A DNA stretch of 33,796 bases from Paramacrobiotus richtersi (taxonomy: Eukaryota > Tardigrada > Eutardigrada > Parachela > Macrobiotidae). The notes beneath the pieces were generated by a model that saw only the letters and a program-made list of their open reading frames with translations, was not told where the DNA came from and ran no database searches. The stretch is taken from NCBI GenBank assembly GCA_034698045.1, contig JAQGAU010000228.1, positions 1 to 33,796 of the forward strand, read 5' to 3'. How positions within the stretch are numbered: the first letter of the stretch is position 1; the number at the start of each line of letters is the position of its first letter. Below, one piece after another: positions 21,873 to 33,471 of this stretch. The translations under genes and the position numbers were made by a program.

Positions 21873-24800
21873 AGAGAGTAGAATCAGACAAAACTAGAAG
21901 CTAAACAATCTGCATACATGCTGAGCAATGTGCGTGGATACTAGTGTATAATTTTCGGAAGTCCTGGCTAATCAACGCAAAAAGTAGGAAAACTTTTCAA
22001 GGACTGTCTTTTCGCTCCCATTAAAGGACAGCAGAAATACTTGTGAAGTGGGCCCAGGAGGCCGGCTTAGTCAAGTGACCCAAATCAGAATCGCTACGTC
22101 TTAAAACGAACACACCTAATCTTGCGAAAAGCGAACCAAGGAAGATAACGGTCGAAAGGAAAGCTTTAAAAGACGGAAATCGACAGTGATCCACTGATCC
22201 ATCACTGTACAGTGTACACGTTGCGGTTGATGCGTTTCATTGATGTTTAAGACAGGCGAAGCGTTGGCGGCTATGACTTCTTTCGTGGACACTGATCAAA
22301 AAATGGGCTTTTTCGGGCAAATTTTAGTACCCATCCAGTCACGTAACGACGGATTGCGGCAGATGGTCAAGCATCCCAGAAACAGAGAGAACACAGTCCT
22401 AACAAGCTGTAATAATTTACTGTACTTTTCCCTGGCAGAACAGTTATTTGCCACCATTTAAGGCTTAAGCGAAAAGTTATCTATGAACGTAATCACAGCA
22501 GAATAGTCAACCGAAGCAAAGACAACGCGATTTCTCGTACGTAAAAATTGAATGACATTCTGCCATACGAGACTCCAATGCCAGAACCGTAGGATACAGA
22601 TTACAGTGCAACACTAACACACAGAAGCGCGGCAAAACTCACCGGTAAGTTCCAAATTCCGCTATCGGATGAAGTAATGCGTGGAATACAAAACAGTGTG
22701 CAAGCCATATATTATTTGCTCTAATTTTGACATGACTTAGTGCTAGTCTCACCCTAAACCATAATGAATAATCCGAAAAAGTGTTAGACGGTGGTAAGCA
22801 CTAATCAACGTGGAAGCAGGTTTACGTGCGTTCAGTTATAATCCTTCCCGAAAGCAGGAATTACACATGCCGCAGCTATCGGTTGCGCTCGCCTCGTTCG
22901 CAAAGCTGTGGTCGATTTCGTTGCGCAGCAACTCTCGTACACGTTATGGTGATCTACCTACGCCTTAAACTTTAAAGTGCAGTCTGGCAGTCCCGAAACA
23001 GTCAAGCTAATGTGGTGTAAGCATACGATTTGAAGCAGCGCCAAGGTTATGCTCTAACCACTTTGCATTACTGACAGTTGTGAGTCTTTCGTGTTCCGGA
23101 GTATATGCAGTTCCGTGTTATGATCATAAGCGTCGACATGTAAGGAGCGCAATCACCAGAATAATTATCAGAGCTCGCTGTAGCAGACTGATAAAAAGCG
23201 TACAATCAGCAGCATGCCATACTTATTACGAGAAAACGCGAACTTATTAAAACGTGAACACGCAATGACACTTTCAAAGAGTCAAGAGTAAAGGATTACA
23301 GTAACTAACACAGCGAAGTTTCCATAAGAGGCCCACAAGCGGACTACCTGTGGTAATCCGACATGTAGCCAAGTACGGAAGCAAACTAGTAAAATCTTGT
23401 TGCACTATGATTCTCGGGATGATAGAAGTTCAATATATAATTATAAAACATTCTGCTCCGTAATGTTCGAATTTACAGTAGTATTAATTGAGTAAGTGCT
23501 CGTTGCCTGAGTCCCGACTGCTGCGGCGAGGAGAAGTATTATGCAGCCGCGCTCACATAACGGCGGCCGATATGCCAAACTTGCAAAATATCGTGTTTGA
23601 AAGCCTACCACAGCAGAGATACGAGGATGCGGTATCATTAACATTCCCCTTTATTAATTAGTGACGACCGCGCTGTAATTAGAGGACAGGCTGTTGGTTC
23701 CAGTCTTTTGTCCAGCTCTTGAGAGTTATGATCCGCCTGTTTTTTCGCTAGGATTTCAAGCATAATTTACATGTAAAAAGTTCTGCAAATCGAATTTACG
23801 CGCTATGAAATTAGTCGGTGGACTGAATAAAACTGTGTTTGCTAGTTTGGAATCTGACTGTTATAGCCCGGGGTCAATGTATTACAACTTTTGGTTCCAT
23901 ATTTTGAAAAAACCTTTGCACAAAAACCCGAAACGATACATCAACACTAACTCAACAACTGATTGGAGTTCGATATCATGCGGTCATCATCAAGTCCGTT
24001 CCGAGCGGACGTCTAACAGCGTTCAAGCCGGGGACGATCGTAAGCCATCCGCCGGACACCAAGTTGGTCACAAAAGCATGAACCCAAAATGTTGCCTACC
24101 ACGACTTCACGCATACAACAAGGAAAATCCAAATCGGGCATAAGCACATGGGGTTCGAGAAATCTTTTGTTCATGCTGCCCGCTTAGTCGATTGCCATGT
24201 ACAATAATGTCTTGCCTTCGATGGAGAGACGTGGAACAGTGTTACCCCAAGCTGTTCGATTTTACACTGCATGCGGTTTGGGGTGCAGAAACCCAATAAC
24301 TATTTCATGCGAATTCACCATGTAGGAAGGCTCACAATAGCCGGCGAAGGTGACAAGACTGTCCGTGAAAACCCTGCCAGAGTTTCGCGCTATGCAAAAT
24401 TGGACCGAACAGCGTACTTCGGTCATCGCGAGACTGAATGCCCTATTGTTAACAACAGTTCAATTCGGTTCAGTTCACCGGGCTCACGTACACACGTCCA
24501 CCAGTTTGGTGTGTTTTCACAGTTTTTTAATTAAACTGCGTTTTACAGCAGCCTGACAAGTTTTGTATCCAGTATCGTCTTCTTCCTCCCCGAGACGCCC
24601 GTTACCATATTCAAGCGGATCCCAACATCACTCCTAGGGATGCGATTTTCGCCCTCGTACCGGCTAGTTTCTAAGCTCCCGTGTTCAGACTCTTTCCGCT
24701 GTTACCTAACTGCTCTTTCGCGATCTTCATGTATCTGCAAGCTGTCGCCATACGTCTCTATCAGGGTGACAACTTTGTGGTATATTGCTTGCTCCTTTCC

Positions 24801-26085
24801 TGTGACTCTGTTGCGTAACTTGCGTTTGCAACAAGTACCTGCAATTACCCATCAAAAGAAACCCGATGATCCGCTGGGAGTGCAGCTGACATTGTCTGCT
24901 TCTGTCGGAACAGAATCCACGAGTATAAGAAGTTATTCCATAGAATTGCAAAAGACTGTGTGCGTACCTGATTCGTGCAGCCAAACATCGGTTCGAAGCA
25001 ACCGTAATCAGCTGGCGAAGGTATTAGCTGGTTCATGTGAACCAGTCTATTGGAATTGTTTACTGCTGTTTCAAGGACTTGGTTGTGTTCACTAAGAACC
25101 CAAACATGAATTCTGTTGTAAAGTTTTACTAACTGGTGCCACACATACTCTACATCAATTACCTAATAGTTTGCTTCGCAGTACGGACTTTACGGGTTGT
25201 GCAAAAAAATTCAGGAGAAGAATTTGGTCAGTCTTTGGTCAAATCAGTCGTTTAGATGCCAGCCCCGTTTCTAACTGTTTCGTACATAACTGTTATTGTA
25301 GGCGAACAGATCGGATGTATCTGTAAATCCAAAAACGAGGTGCTGCCTTTTTTACAACCACCCTTGTAAGATTTCTTTACGGTGTAGCTTACTGCCATGT
25401 ACCGGATTGTTAGTATTATCTATGAGTTTATAAGTCAATTCCCACAACTGCTGGACTTATTTTGATATTAGCTTTTTACTTAAAAACTCACGGTCAGAAC
25501 GCGCCAACATTAATATTGTCCATCATTGGAAAGCAACCGCAGGCTTATGCCGATCGTCCGCTGCTGGAGTAGCTCTAAACCGAAAACGAGACCGTAGCTG
25601 GCTGCCGCAAACAAAACCCGCTAAAGCCGGCAAACAAGGTTGCTGGACCAAAGGGAATAATTATGATTATCGCCATTCACGAAGCTGGCTGAATCGTTAG
25701 TTAGTTTACGAAATTTCAAAATGTACCAATCAAATCAGTGCAGAAACAATACCAACGGTGGGCAACTTGGCCGTTGCACCTGAAATGTAATTCTACCTCA
25801 ACAACTCGAAAACCAACGAATGTCCACGTATTTTACTGGAATAGCCGTACTGGACAGTTGTTTTAGAAACTCACGGAATGTAGTAAAGAGGGGAATAGTA
25901 AGCCTTTCGGTTCGACTGTCGCCGAACTTGAATTTGAATTTGTTAGCAAGTTAAAAATGCTGCAATTTTTAATTTTAAGGAGTCTGTTGTAATATGCAGT
26001 ACACCAATTTAAGCGAAGAGAGTCAGTGAACCTGATCGCAAAAGATTGAACCATAACAGCAGCGCCAAAAGTTACTTCATGTAGC
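21873..26085 (+). repeat. Noncoding repeat block R, copy B
   Basis: This is the direct partner of 15466-18830, starting TAGAGAGTAGAATC about 6.4 kb downstream and ending at the same junction with pol (TGATGGGGTGACC at 26089). It is longer than copy A, mainly through extra sequence around 23960-24320. The similarity is patchy and gapped, implying an old duplication. Confidence 0.8.
23319..23380 (+). repeat. R core, copy B (62 bp, hairpin)
   Basis: This is identical to 16787-16848 except for one base. The same 9-3-9 hairpin (CGGACTACC, TGT, GGTAATCCG) is present. Confidence 0.75.
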
Positions 26086-27063
26086 TTGTGATGGGGTGAC
26101 CTTTACGAGGACAATATCATTGCCGGGAACAGCGAGGACGAGCACCTCCGGAACCTTGAGAAGGTCCTGCAGCGACTTGCTGCCGCGGAGTGAGGCTGAA
26201 ACATATCAAAGTGCCAGTTCCTCCAGTACTCCGTGGAATGCCTGGTGTTCGTTGTGGATGGTCGCGGACGGCGTGTTTCCCGCAACCGAGTCAAAGCGTT
26301 ACGGGATATAGACTTGCAAAAGAACCTCGGTGAGCTTCGCGCATTTCTCAGAATGGTCAACCACTATACGGCAAGTTCCTTCCGGACCTTTCTGCTAAGT
26401 GCGCAGCACTCCTCAATCTCCTGACGACTGAAGGCAGTTTAGCACTGAAGGAGGACAACTTCCGGGCGACATCCCTTGTGCACGTCGACACGGAGATACC
26501 CTTGGTGTTAGCCACGGACGCCTCTTAGTACGGCTTGAGGCGGTGTTTCCCTAATGGATCGTAACGACCGATCGCACACGCGTCCATTAGCCTCAGCGCG
26601 GCCGAACGGAATTACGGCCAAATCGAGAAGGAGGCTCTGGTACTGGTGTCTGGATGCCGGAAGTTCCACCAGAATGTAGCCGGGAGGGAATTCACGCTTC
26701 TTACCGACCACAAGCCAGTTCTCAGCGTCATCGGAGCAGAAAGGGTGTCTCAGTGGTGACGGCCAGTGACTCCAAGTTTAGGCAGCATTGCTCATGAGCT
26801 AAAATTCGTGATCGAGTAGTGCCGCAGCGGAGAATTCGGCTAAGTCGACGAACTCAGCAGGCTGCAACTGCATTCCAGTGAGTTGGACGGAGTCCCCAGT
26901 CTGGGAATAGACAACGTGGTCAGCGCCATCCACAGTGACGATACAGACGGTTGCCGTTGTATGTGGAAGACATTGCTCAGGAAACCGCTGGCGACGCCAG
27001 GTAGAAATTAGTGGTTCGACAGGTCATGGATTGCGAATTTTGCCGATACAAAATTAAGGGAGG

Positions 27064-27245
27064 TGTGACATAGCGGTCGCCGGTCACAGTTACGTGTTCC
27101 CAAGGTTGCGTATTGTATGAAGATCGATGTTCTATGTTCTTTAGCAGCGATCGAGTTAGAATTGTGAGAGGCCGAGCGATCAGTTGAATAAGAAAGCTGC
27201 AGTGATCGGCTGCATTATTTATCTAAGCCATTTAGTTCATATACA
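27064..27245 (+). mobile_element. Possible LTR fragment inside pol remnant B (weak)
   Basis: A purine run AATTAAGGGAGG stands directly before TGTGACATAG, as a polypurine tract stands before a 3' LTR. Further on come ATCAGTTGAATAAG and an end at TATACA. The segment interrupts the integrase zinc-binding region. No target duplication or second copy is seen, so it may be chance. Confidence 0.28.
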
Positions 27246-27580
27246 TTGGCTTTCAAATGTCTGGGGCACCAGCTGTTGCTCGTGATTGGATACCTTAGTT
27301 GGGGCACACTCATGGTCATCCCCCAGAAGCACCGACTTCGCGTCCTTGCTTACCCCCACGAATCGCACATGGGAGCCGATAAATAAAAGGCCGAAAGTTG
27401 TGGCTACTGTTAGTGGCCGAGGATGGACAAGGACATCGAGGGGACAGCAAAGAAACGCTACCTGCAAAGAACATAGTCAGAAAGGGCGAAAGTTCCTCTG
27501 CCCCAGGCGCATCCACATCGACATAACAGGCCCATACCAGGAAATGATGCGCCTTGTAATGGTCGTTGCCATGTCCAAGT

Positions 27581-27588
27581 GGCCAGAT
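27581..27588. repeat. Left target-site duplication GGCCAGAT
   Basis: This 8-bp duplication matches 28112-28119 exactly. The sequence belongs to the integrase coding region of the host retroelement. Confidence 0.9.
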
Positions 27589-28111
27589 TATAGATGCCGT
27601 TAACCGAACCGAACCGTTTTCGGGACCGGTCCTGTCGGTCCGGTCCTCTATGGTCCCGTAGTTTTGGGACTGAAAGACCGAGGCAGGAAGGACTGCAAAG
27701 ACCGGTTTTCGTATTGAACCGAGCCGAGAAGGACCGGGAAGGACCGAGAACTGATTACATGTACTAATACTCTCTACAATACGAGAGGTTCAATAAATAT
27801 TGTGGCAGGCGCTTGGAAAAGTTGTTGATGTTGTGGGGAAAACAGTGTTTCTGCTTAGAAAAGGCCCGACATACCACAAGAATTTCAGTTTCGTACTGAA
27901 ATTGTAGTAAATATGCACCTTCGCAGCGGGTGTCTTACGTGCAAAATTATAATCGGTAATTTTCGGTCCTTCCTGGTCCTTCCCGGTCTTCAGTCCCAAC
28001 CGAACCAGAAGGACCGGTCCTTTAAAAGGACCGCAAAAAAAAGAACGGTTACGGTGCGGAGTCGAACCGGGACCAGAACCGGGACCATTTAGAGGACCGG
28101 CGGCATCTCTA
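27589..28111. mobile_element. hAT-like nonautonomous DNA transposon, 523 bp
   Basis: It is flanked by a perfect 8-bp direct repeat GGCCAGAT (27581-27588 and 28112-28119). The ends are TATAGATGCCG and CGGCATCTCTA, inverted with one mismatch. Subterminal regions hold many GGACCG/GGACCGG motifs in both orientations and a longer imperfect inverted repeat, typical of transposase-binding subterminal arrays. It has no transposase. An 8-bp duplication plus this tip fits the hAT superfamily. It splits the integrase of pol remnant B, and copy A shows the uninterrupted site near 19580. Confidence 0.9.
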
Positions 28112-28119
28112 GGCCAGAT
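28112..28119. repeat. Right target-site duplication GGCCAGAT
   Basis: This 8-bp duplication matches 27581-27588 exactly. Confidence 0.9.
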
Positions 28120-29013
28120 GCGATTACTATGAAGTACGCCACCACCGACGGGGTCATCGATTCCCTGTTGACCATTTAATTTCAGTGGCTTGTTCTGAGT
28201 TTGTCTCCGACAACGGACCTCAGTTCACCGCGGAGCAGTTTGCCAAGTTCTGCAGACAGTATGGAATCAAGCACACCCGGACTCCCTCAGGCCAACGGCC
28301 AGGCGGATGGGTACAGCCAAACGGTGAAAGAATATTGGCCAAGACATTGGCAGACAGAAATTCACTTTCAGTGGCTTTGCGACAGTTCCTGTGGCGGTAC
28401 CGAATTGTCCCGCACGCCACCACTGGCAAGTCTTCAGCCCAGCTGCTAATCGGCAGGAAGATGCGCTCGACCATGGATTTGCTTATACCAGTTATGATGA
28501 CCCACACCGAGAAGGCCTGAGTGCGTTACCGTTGGAGCTTTGTCAAACGGACAATGTCAAAAGCCTTATCAGTAGAACGACTAGTCCTAGTACGGGATTT
28601 TTGACTGAATCAAACGGTCGAATGGATAAGCGGTAAGCTGATCAAGCGCAATGGAAAACGAATCTGGGAAGTGACGGTCAATGGTATGGTACGCCAACAT
28701 AAAAATCAGCTGTGATCCAAACGTTGGCTGGAGCCGGGAGAGTGCGTCGAAGTGGATAACGCGAACCCAACCAAAACTACCAAGCGAGCCGCCCCACAGG
28801 GCAACAACAAGAATGCACACTTGGCTCCGAAATCGGAACCGGAAGCAGAGAATGTACCAGAAGATCACAAGAAGCTGAAAGTTCAGACATCGAAGTCCGT
28901 ACCACCGATGAAAGCAGCCATCTCACGTCAAACAGCAGTGTGTGAGACAAAAGCCAACCATGCAACGACCAACCGAAACGAGCCGCACCAGCACCACGAA
29001 AAACCACAAGACT

Positions 29014-29399
29014 GACCAGAGCAATCGCTGGAAAGTAGCCAGAACGTCTGATCGAACGTTAATTTGTTTAAATGTCAGCTCCGAATGGGATCCTCACTGG
29101 GAAGGTACGATGGTGTGACCTTTACACAGCAACGCAGTGTGCTATGTACAGTGGTTCGATATGGGAACAGTTTGCTAGCGTAATAAAGGTCGCGATGCGT
29201 GACATTGCCAGCAGCGAGGAAAGAAGAGTTCAAAATCCTCAAACTGCGTGTTTGGCAGTTCAAGAGCCGCTTTGCAGTACAACAGTTTTTGGAATTATTA
29301 CGCAACTAAAAAGATCACTTGAGTATTTAATGGTTGTTTCCGACGAATTTCTTTTACCCTGGATGAACTGGCTTGTTTTGTGTTAAAGCAGTGGTCAGA
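29014..29399. other. Spacer with no supported feature
   Basis: This lies between the end of pol remnant B and the third R copy. The 104-codon frame at 29072-29386 (plus) has no recognisable motif and is overlapped by open frames on the minus strand. Confidence 0.4.
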
Positions 29400-31015
29400 T
29401 ATCTGTATGTATAGTGCAACAGTAACACACAGAATGACGGAAAACCTTACCAGTGAAATTTCTCGTTCTTCGTCGGTAGCGTTAACGGTACTCCAGCATA
29501 ACGTATACGGTGTCAAATGGCGTAACAAGGATCTGGTTTTCAAAGTGCTGGGTTACGGTGCATAATTTTAAAATATTCGTTACTGCATAGAAAATCTAAA
29601 GGTAAATAATTCCTTCGAAATAGACCGTAAGATACGCATCTCTTACCACAAAGTCGATCATGCAATCATCAATACCTTATTCATAATGCGTTGCTTAATT
29701 GTGTCGCGTAGCAACTCTTGTGCAGCAGTGGGTGCAACTTATGAAATCTGAGCGAGCGATGTTATGAACCACCTAATCATAGCTAAAGAAGTACAGTCCT
29801 CACGCATGGAAACTGTTAGGCTAGTATGAGCGCCGTAACTTTAAAAGAAGCGTAATTGCGCTAGCGCGTAGCAGAACCTGCTTGGGGCTTGAAAAATTAC
29901 GAAGTTTTTCGGCTTTTAGATAACGTTTATTTCGGGGCAGCGGTAGAAGAATATTGCAATCTTGATAATTTTTTCTCTAGTCTGGGACACTGCATACAGT
30001 ACTAAGCCTCTTGTTTTACCATGAAATATTGGTTTGCATCCACAGTAAATTCTCAAATAAACCCGCACGTTCGACGCACAGAGCTTGGCAAAATGTGGCT
30101 GCAGCTTCTCGAGAAACTGCATGTCAACACTTCATCTTGTACCGTCGTTTTCGCCGCTGTTAAAAAACATTAACAAAACAAAAAACGGTAACCAACACCA
30201 ACATGTAAGGGAAGTGAGGTGATCTGGCTAAGATGAGCCAGATATGCAGTCCGTTTGCACCAACGTCCGGTACTTCCATAACAGTTTAACCGAGTCTGTG
30301 TAACCGTTGGTCTAATAATGTTACTTATTACCGTACTGCTCGTTATTTTACTTATTTAGCAACACAGACATGAGCAGCCGAATATATACTGTAACATGGT
30401 CGTACGAGATTATACTACGGATCCATGGACAAACCAACCATAAAGGACGTTGCGAACGTTTCTGAAGAAAAGCCACCGCGCAGACTAGATGCCAAGTTAA
30501 AATAGGCGTACATAAACGGTCCAACAGCGGAATATAAAACCATGAAACAATGCGGAATACGTCAGTAGTCCGCAGAACTTCATTAGGAGATAGGAAGCTG
30601 ATTCTCTAGTAATCATCAATCAGAACTGTTCACTTCAATACGTCCAGATTAGGTGTAGCAATAAGCGGCATGCTTACGGCACAACGCGAACGCACTTAAG
30701 TTTTACAGTTATGTCTGACGCTTTCCAAAGCTGAGAGGACTGTCGAATTCCTGTGGCTGCATAGCACTGGCGAAATTTCCGTAAGAGGCTCACAAACGGA
30801 CTACCTGTGGTAATCCGAGATGTAGCCCAGTACGGAAACAGGCCAAATAAAAGTGTCCCGCACTACGTATGATTCTAGTATGATACCATGCTGTTCTCAA
30901 AATCCGCATTGTAACGTTGGCATGCAAAGTAATGAACTCGCCGAGAATTTTCTTACCTTAATGCCTTGATGCGCACTGCGATGGTGTGAAGAAGTGTTAT
31001 ATGCCGGCTCGTATA
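29400..31015 (+). repeat. Repeat block R, copy C (partial)
   Basis: This aligns with the later part of R: AGTGCAACAGTAACACACAGAA at 29416 (compare 22606), a GTAGCAACTCT segment at 29705, AAGCGGCATGC at 30663, the core at 30776-30837 and GTGTTATATGCCG near 31003 (compare 23530). About 650 bp of extra sequence (roughly 29770-30640) has no counterpart in A or B. There is no pol after it. Confidence 0.65.
30776..30837 (+). repeat. R core, copy C (62 bp, hairpin)
   Basis: This has the same length and hairpin as copies A and B, with about six substitutions, none in the hairpin arms. Confidence 0.75.
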
Positions 31016-31712
31016 CCTTGGTACAAGGTTCATGATGCTAACGTCTTTCCGAAATTACAGCTGAAGGGCACTGATAAGTGATAACCTGTTGCATGCATTT
31101 TCGATACGTGACAATTGGCGTGAAGGATGAGCTGCTCTGGAATTGGAATTTTACTACAAATATAGTTAGAAATACAGGTTAGAAATACTGTACGCAGGTT
31201 CAGTTAACGATTCCCGATCTGCCCGGTGGTCTTACTGTTTGACCTTGCGTTTCGCGCTATTCAAAAGAATCAAACTCAGTAAACAGCTATCTGTCGGCTA
31301 GTCTCTGTGGTTTAGAGTCATTGGAAGCACTGCCCCACGGGGAAGGACTGCGCGTCATTTTGATCTAAGACCTAAAGTTCGATTCCGGAATCTGTGTGGT
31401 CTGTCAGTTCGCTAGGGACTAATTATGAACAGCTGCGGAATGAGTTCTTCGAGCCGAATGAACACTGGTTTTGCAACAGGGAGTATCTGCAACCCTGAAA
31501 CTCAGCACCTGCCATCGAAAATCATCAGCCGCCCACGCAACTACCAGAGAGATTTGGCAAAATCCACCGTTTATGCTGTCGGTTGCCCAACAATGCGCAT
31601 CAGTGGCATGCGAAGGACACTGTTATAAATGTTATGTTTAGCGACGACCGATGTGTCGATGTGCGAGGTTAATACCGCACTGCATACCATGTAAAAACAA
31701 GACTGACTGTGA

Positions 31713-32144
31713 AGCTCCAGGACCGGTGAACAGACTGTACATGCGAATCTTCAGATTCCTAAGTGGCACACCATCCAAACCACCGAAAACCACCAGCTAT
31801 ACAAGGAGAATGGGGAGGTCTTGCCGAGTGTGGAGGCGGTTGTGCCGATTGTGGGCGAGGTTGTACCGATTGTGGAGGTTGTGCCACTTGCGGTAGGTGT
31901 GCGGATCGTCGAAGGGGATGTGCCGAGTGAGAGCGCGAACGGCGATGCACCGGCTGCTGACAAAGGCGAGAACGGGGTAGCCGGACACGATGTTGCTGCC
32001 GTGCGGGAAGCCCGAATGCGCCGCTTTGGTGCATGTGTGCCGGAGACAGAGTTTATTTTATATTTATTTTATTATTTAGATAAGACATTTCTAAAATTGT
32101 CCAATATTGGTCGAAAAATTGTAGAACATTCGACAAAATGTTAG
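31713..32144 (+). other. Unidentified 143-codon open frame with a valine-rich repeat
   Basis: A frame without an in-frame ATG at its start is open from 31713 to the stop at 32144 (first ATG at 31821). It has a three-fold, roughly 7-residue repeat (VEAVVPI, VGEVVPI, VEVVPLA) at about 31827-31889, then a charged stretch with REARMRRFG. The style recalls the C-terminal tail of an LTR retrotransposon polyprotein, but no diagnostic motif is present. Its GC-rich composition differs from the neighbours. Confidence 0.3.
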
Positions 32145-32410
32145 TTGTCAATTTCGTGTATGTAAGTACCTGGCGATGCCGTCACCTAAGAAAACACTTA
32201 CAACCGTATTACAGAAATGGTTGTAAGGCGGAAGCAGTCCCTGGAGAGCAAAAGCTCCGAAACAGGAATAACCGAATACGATCACATACCAGTTTTGCAC
32301 AGTACATTACATAAAACGGTTGCCCATGCTTGCTTTACTTCGTGTGATCTCATTCAGTATCGAACAAGAAAAATGATCCCTTGGTTACTCATTAGAGCCT
32401 ATCAGAAATT

Positions 32411-33115
32411 ATAACGACAAGCACCTTCTCGGTTTCAAGGAACGTTCTCCATAGAACAGAATTGAAAAATTTGCGTAATCTCCAGGCCGTGGTCTATTAA
32501 CTGGATCGTATGTCGAACCTGTGTACTCGCAGACAAAACCAGGTAGTCTGATACTAAACCGCAGAAAACTGATATCTGTTCGTTCGTGTGCATAAGAAGC
32601 AACCACAGCGCTGTTTATCGACGTACGAAGAAACTACAGAAATCGATAGAACGTTTACGAAGTCGAACATGGACTAGACAAAACACTCTCAATCGATCAG
32701 CGGAAATTTACTACCAGAACTCTGTGTTAAACATTCGTGAACTTATGATGGTTTTCGTGCGAACGGAGCGGCGTTATTAACCTCTGAAAACACCCACCCT
32801 GAGAAACTTATCGATCTTCCCCATATTCCACAACATTTCATGAGCCTTGTATTGCTACCAAAACTCCTATAGAAACATGCAGTAATCTAATACTCATGAC
32901 CAAATACTCTACCACCGAATGCTCAAAGGTAAGTCCATGCGGCATTGCTTTGGTGGCAGGGATCCGGTATAAAACACGGACAACTGGAACAAATCGCGTT
33001 CGGTTTTCCCGGCACTCAAGCCACATCGGTAGGTCCGGAGGAGGCGAATTTCCAGGCACGACAAATCATAACGTACACTCAGGCTAGAAGCTCGAAGTGC
33101 TCGAACGATACGCAC
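32411..33115 (-). other. Possible two-exon coding fragment, function unknown
   Basis: A minus-strand frame from 33115 ends near 32911 with a possible donor (CG|GTGGTA). An acceptor at 32555-32556 opens 32554-32411 in matching phase, to a TAA stop. The two parts share a pattern: FQLSVFYTGSLPPKQC and FSILFYGERSLKPRRC. That suggests an internal duplication in a secreted, Cys-containing protein. No known family is recognised, and the intron call is speculative. Confidence 0.25.
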
Positions 33116-33143
33116 ATCAGTTTGCCTGAAAAACTGAATGACA

Positions 33144-33439
33144 TGTTACGGTGGTTTTTAGAAGACGTTTAATAACCGTAAGACAGTAAGGTACACCAGT
33201 GATGACGATCAGACAGTATGATCATAAGATGATGTGATGATATGATCTTATACAGTGAGAACACTGAGATGCTTATATACTAGACAGTAGACGGAAGCGG
33301 AAGTCTAATGACACACATAGCGGCGTGAGCCGGAGATGAAGCGGAGATGTAGACAATATGCAGCGTGATAGCCGAAGGCTATGTTAGCGAGAGCGCACGC
33401 TGAGAGTGAATAATGTATGTGAACGGTATTCACATAACA
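33144..33439 (-). mobile_element. 3' LTR of a Ty3/gypsy-type element, 296 bp
   Basis: On the minus strand it begins TGTTATGTG and ends CCGTAACA, with 5-bp inverted tips (TGTTA/TAACA). A TATATAAG box lies at 33272-33279 and an ATTAAA signal at 33168-33173. A polypurine tract abuts its start, and a pol C-terminus lies just upstream, so this is the downstream LTR. The 5' LTR is outside the window, so the LTR pair and target duplication cannot be checked. Confidence 0.87.
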
Positions 33440-33451
33440 CTTCCCTCCTTT
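33440..33451 (-). other. Polypurine tract
   Basis: AAAGGAGGGAAG on the minus strand directly precedes the LTR start, the usual plus-strand primer site of LTR retrotransposons. Confidence 0.85.
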
Positions 33452-33471
33452 AAGAAATCTGTCCGCAGCTT

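Larger units (their letters stand above)
26088..29013 (+). pseudogene. Ty3/gypsy pol remnant B (reverse transcriptase, RNase H, integrase, tail)
   Basis: Domains run in the usual order, broken by stops and frameshifts. The palm at 26110 reads DNII instead of DDII. The connection segment includes SRNRVKALRD (26280). RNase H lies at about 26495-26760, with ATDAS, SAAERNYGQIEKEAL and TDHKPVL. The integrase zinc-binding region and core start lie at about 27290-27580 (VIPQKHRL, HIDITGPY). The integrase core resumes at 28120-28520 with SDNGPQFT. The third acidic position reads ADG where AER is usual. A C-terminal WEVTVNGMV-like segment (28660-28700) and a basic tail end near 29013. A 523-bp element interrupts the integrase at 27589. 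The start of reverse transcriptase, protease and gag are missing at the same breakpoint as copy A. Confidence 0.88.

Noticed and set aside
31300-31400. tRNA-like or SINE-like stretch (GTTCGATTCC preceded by GTGGTTTAGAG)
   Set aside because: No cloverleaf with paired acceptor and anticodon stems could be drawn, and no second copy is seen.
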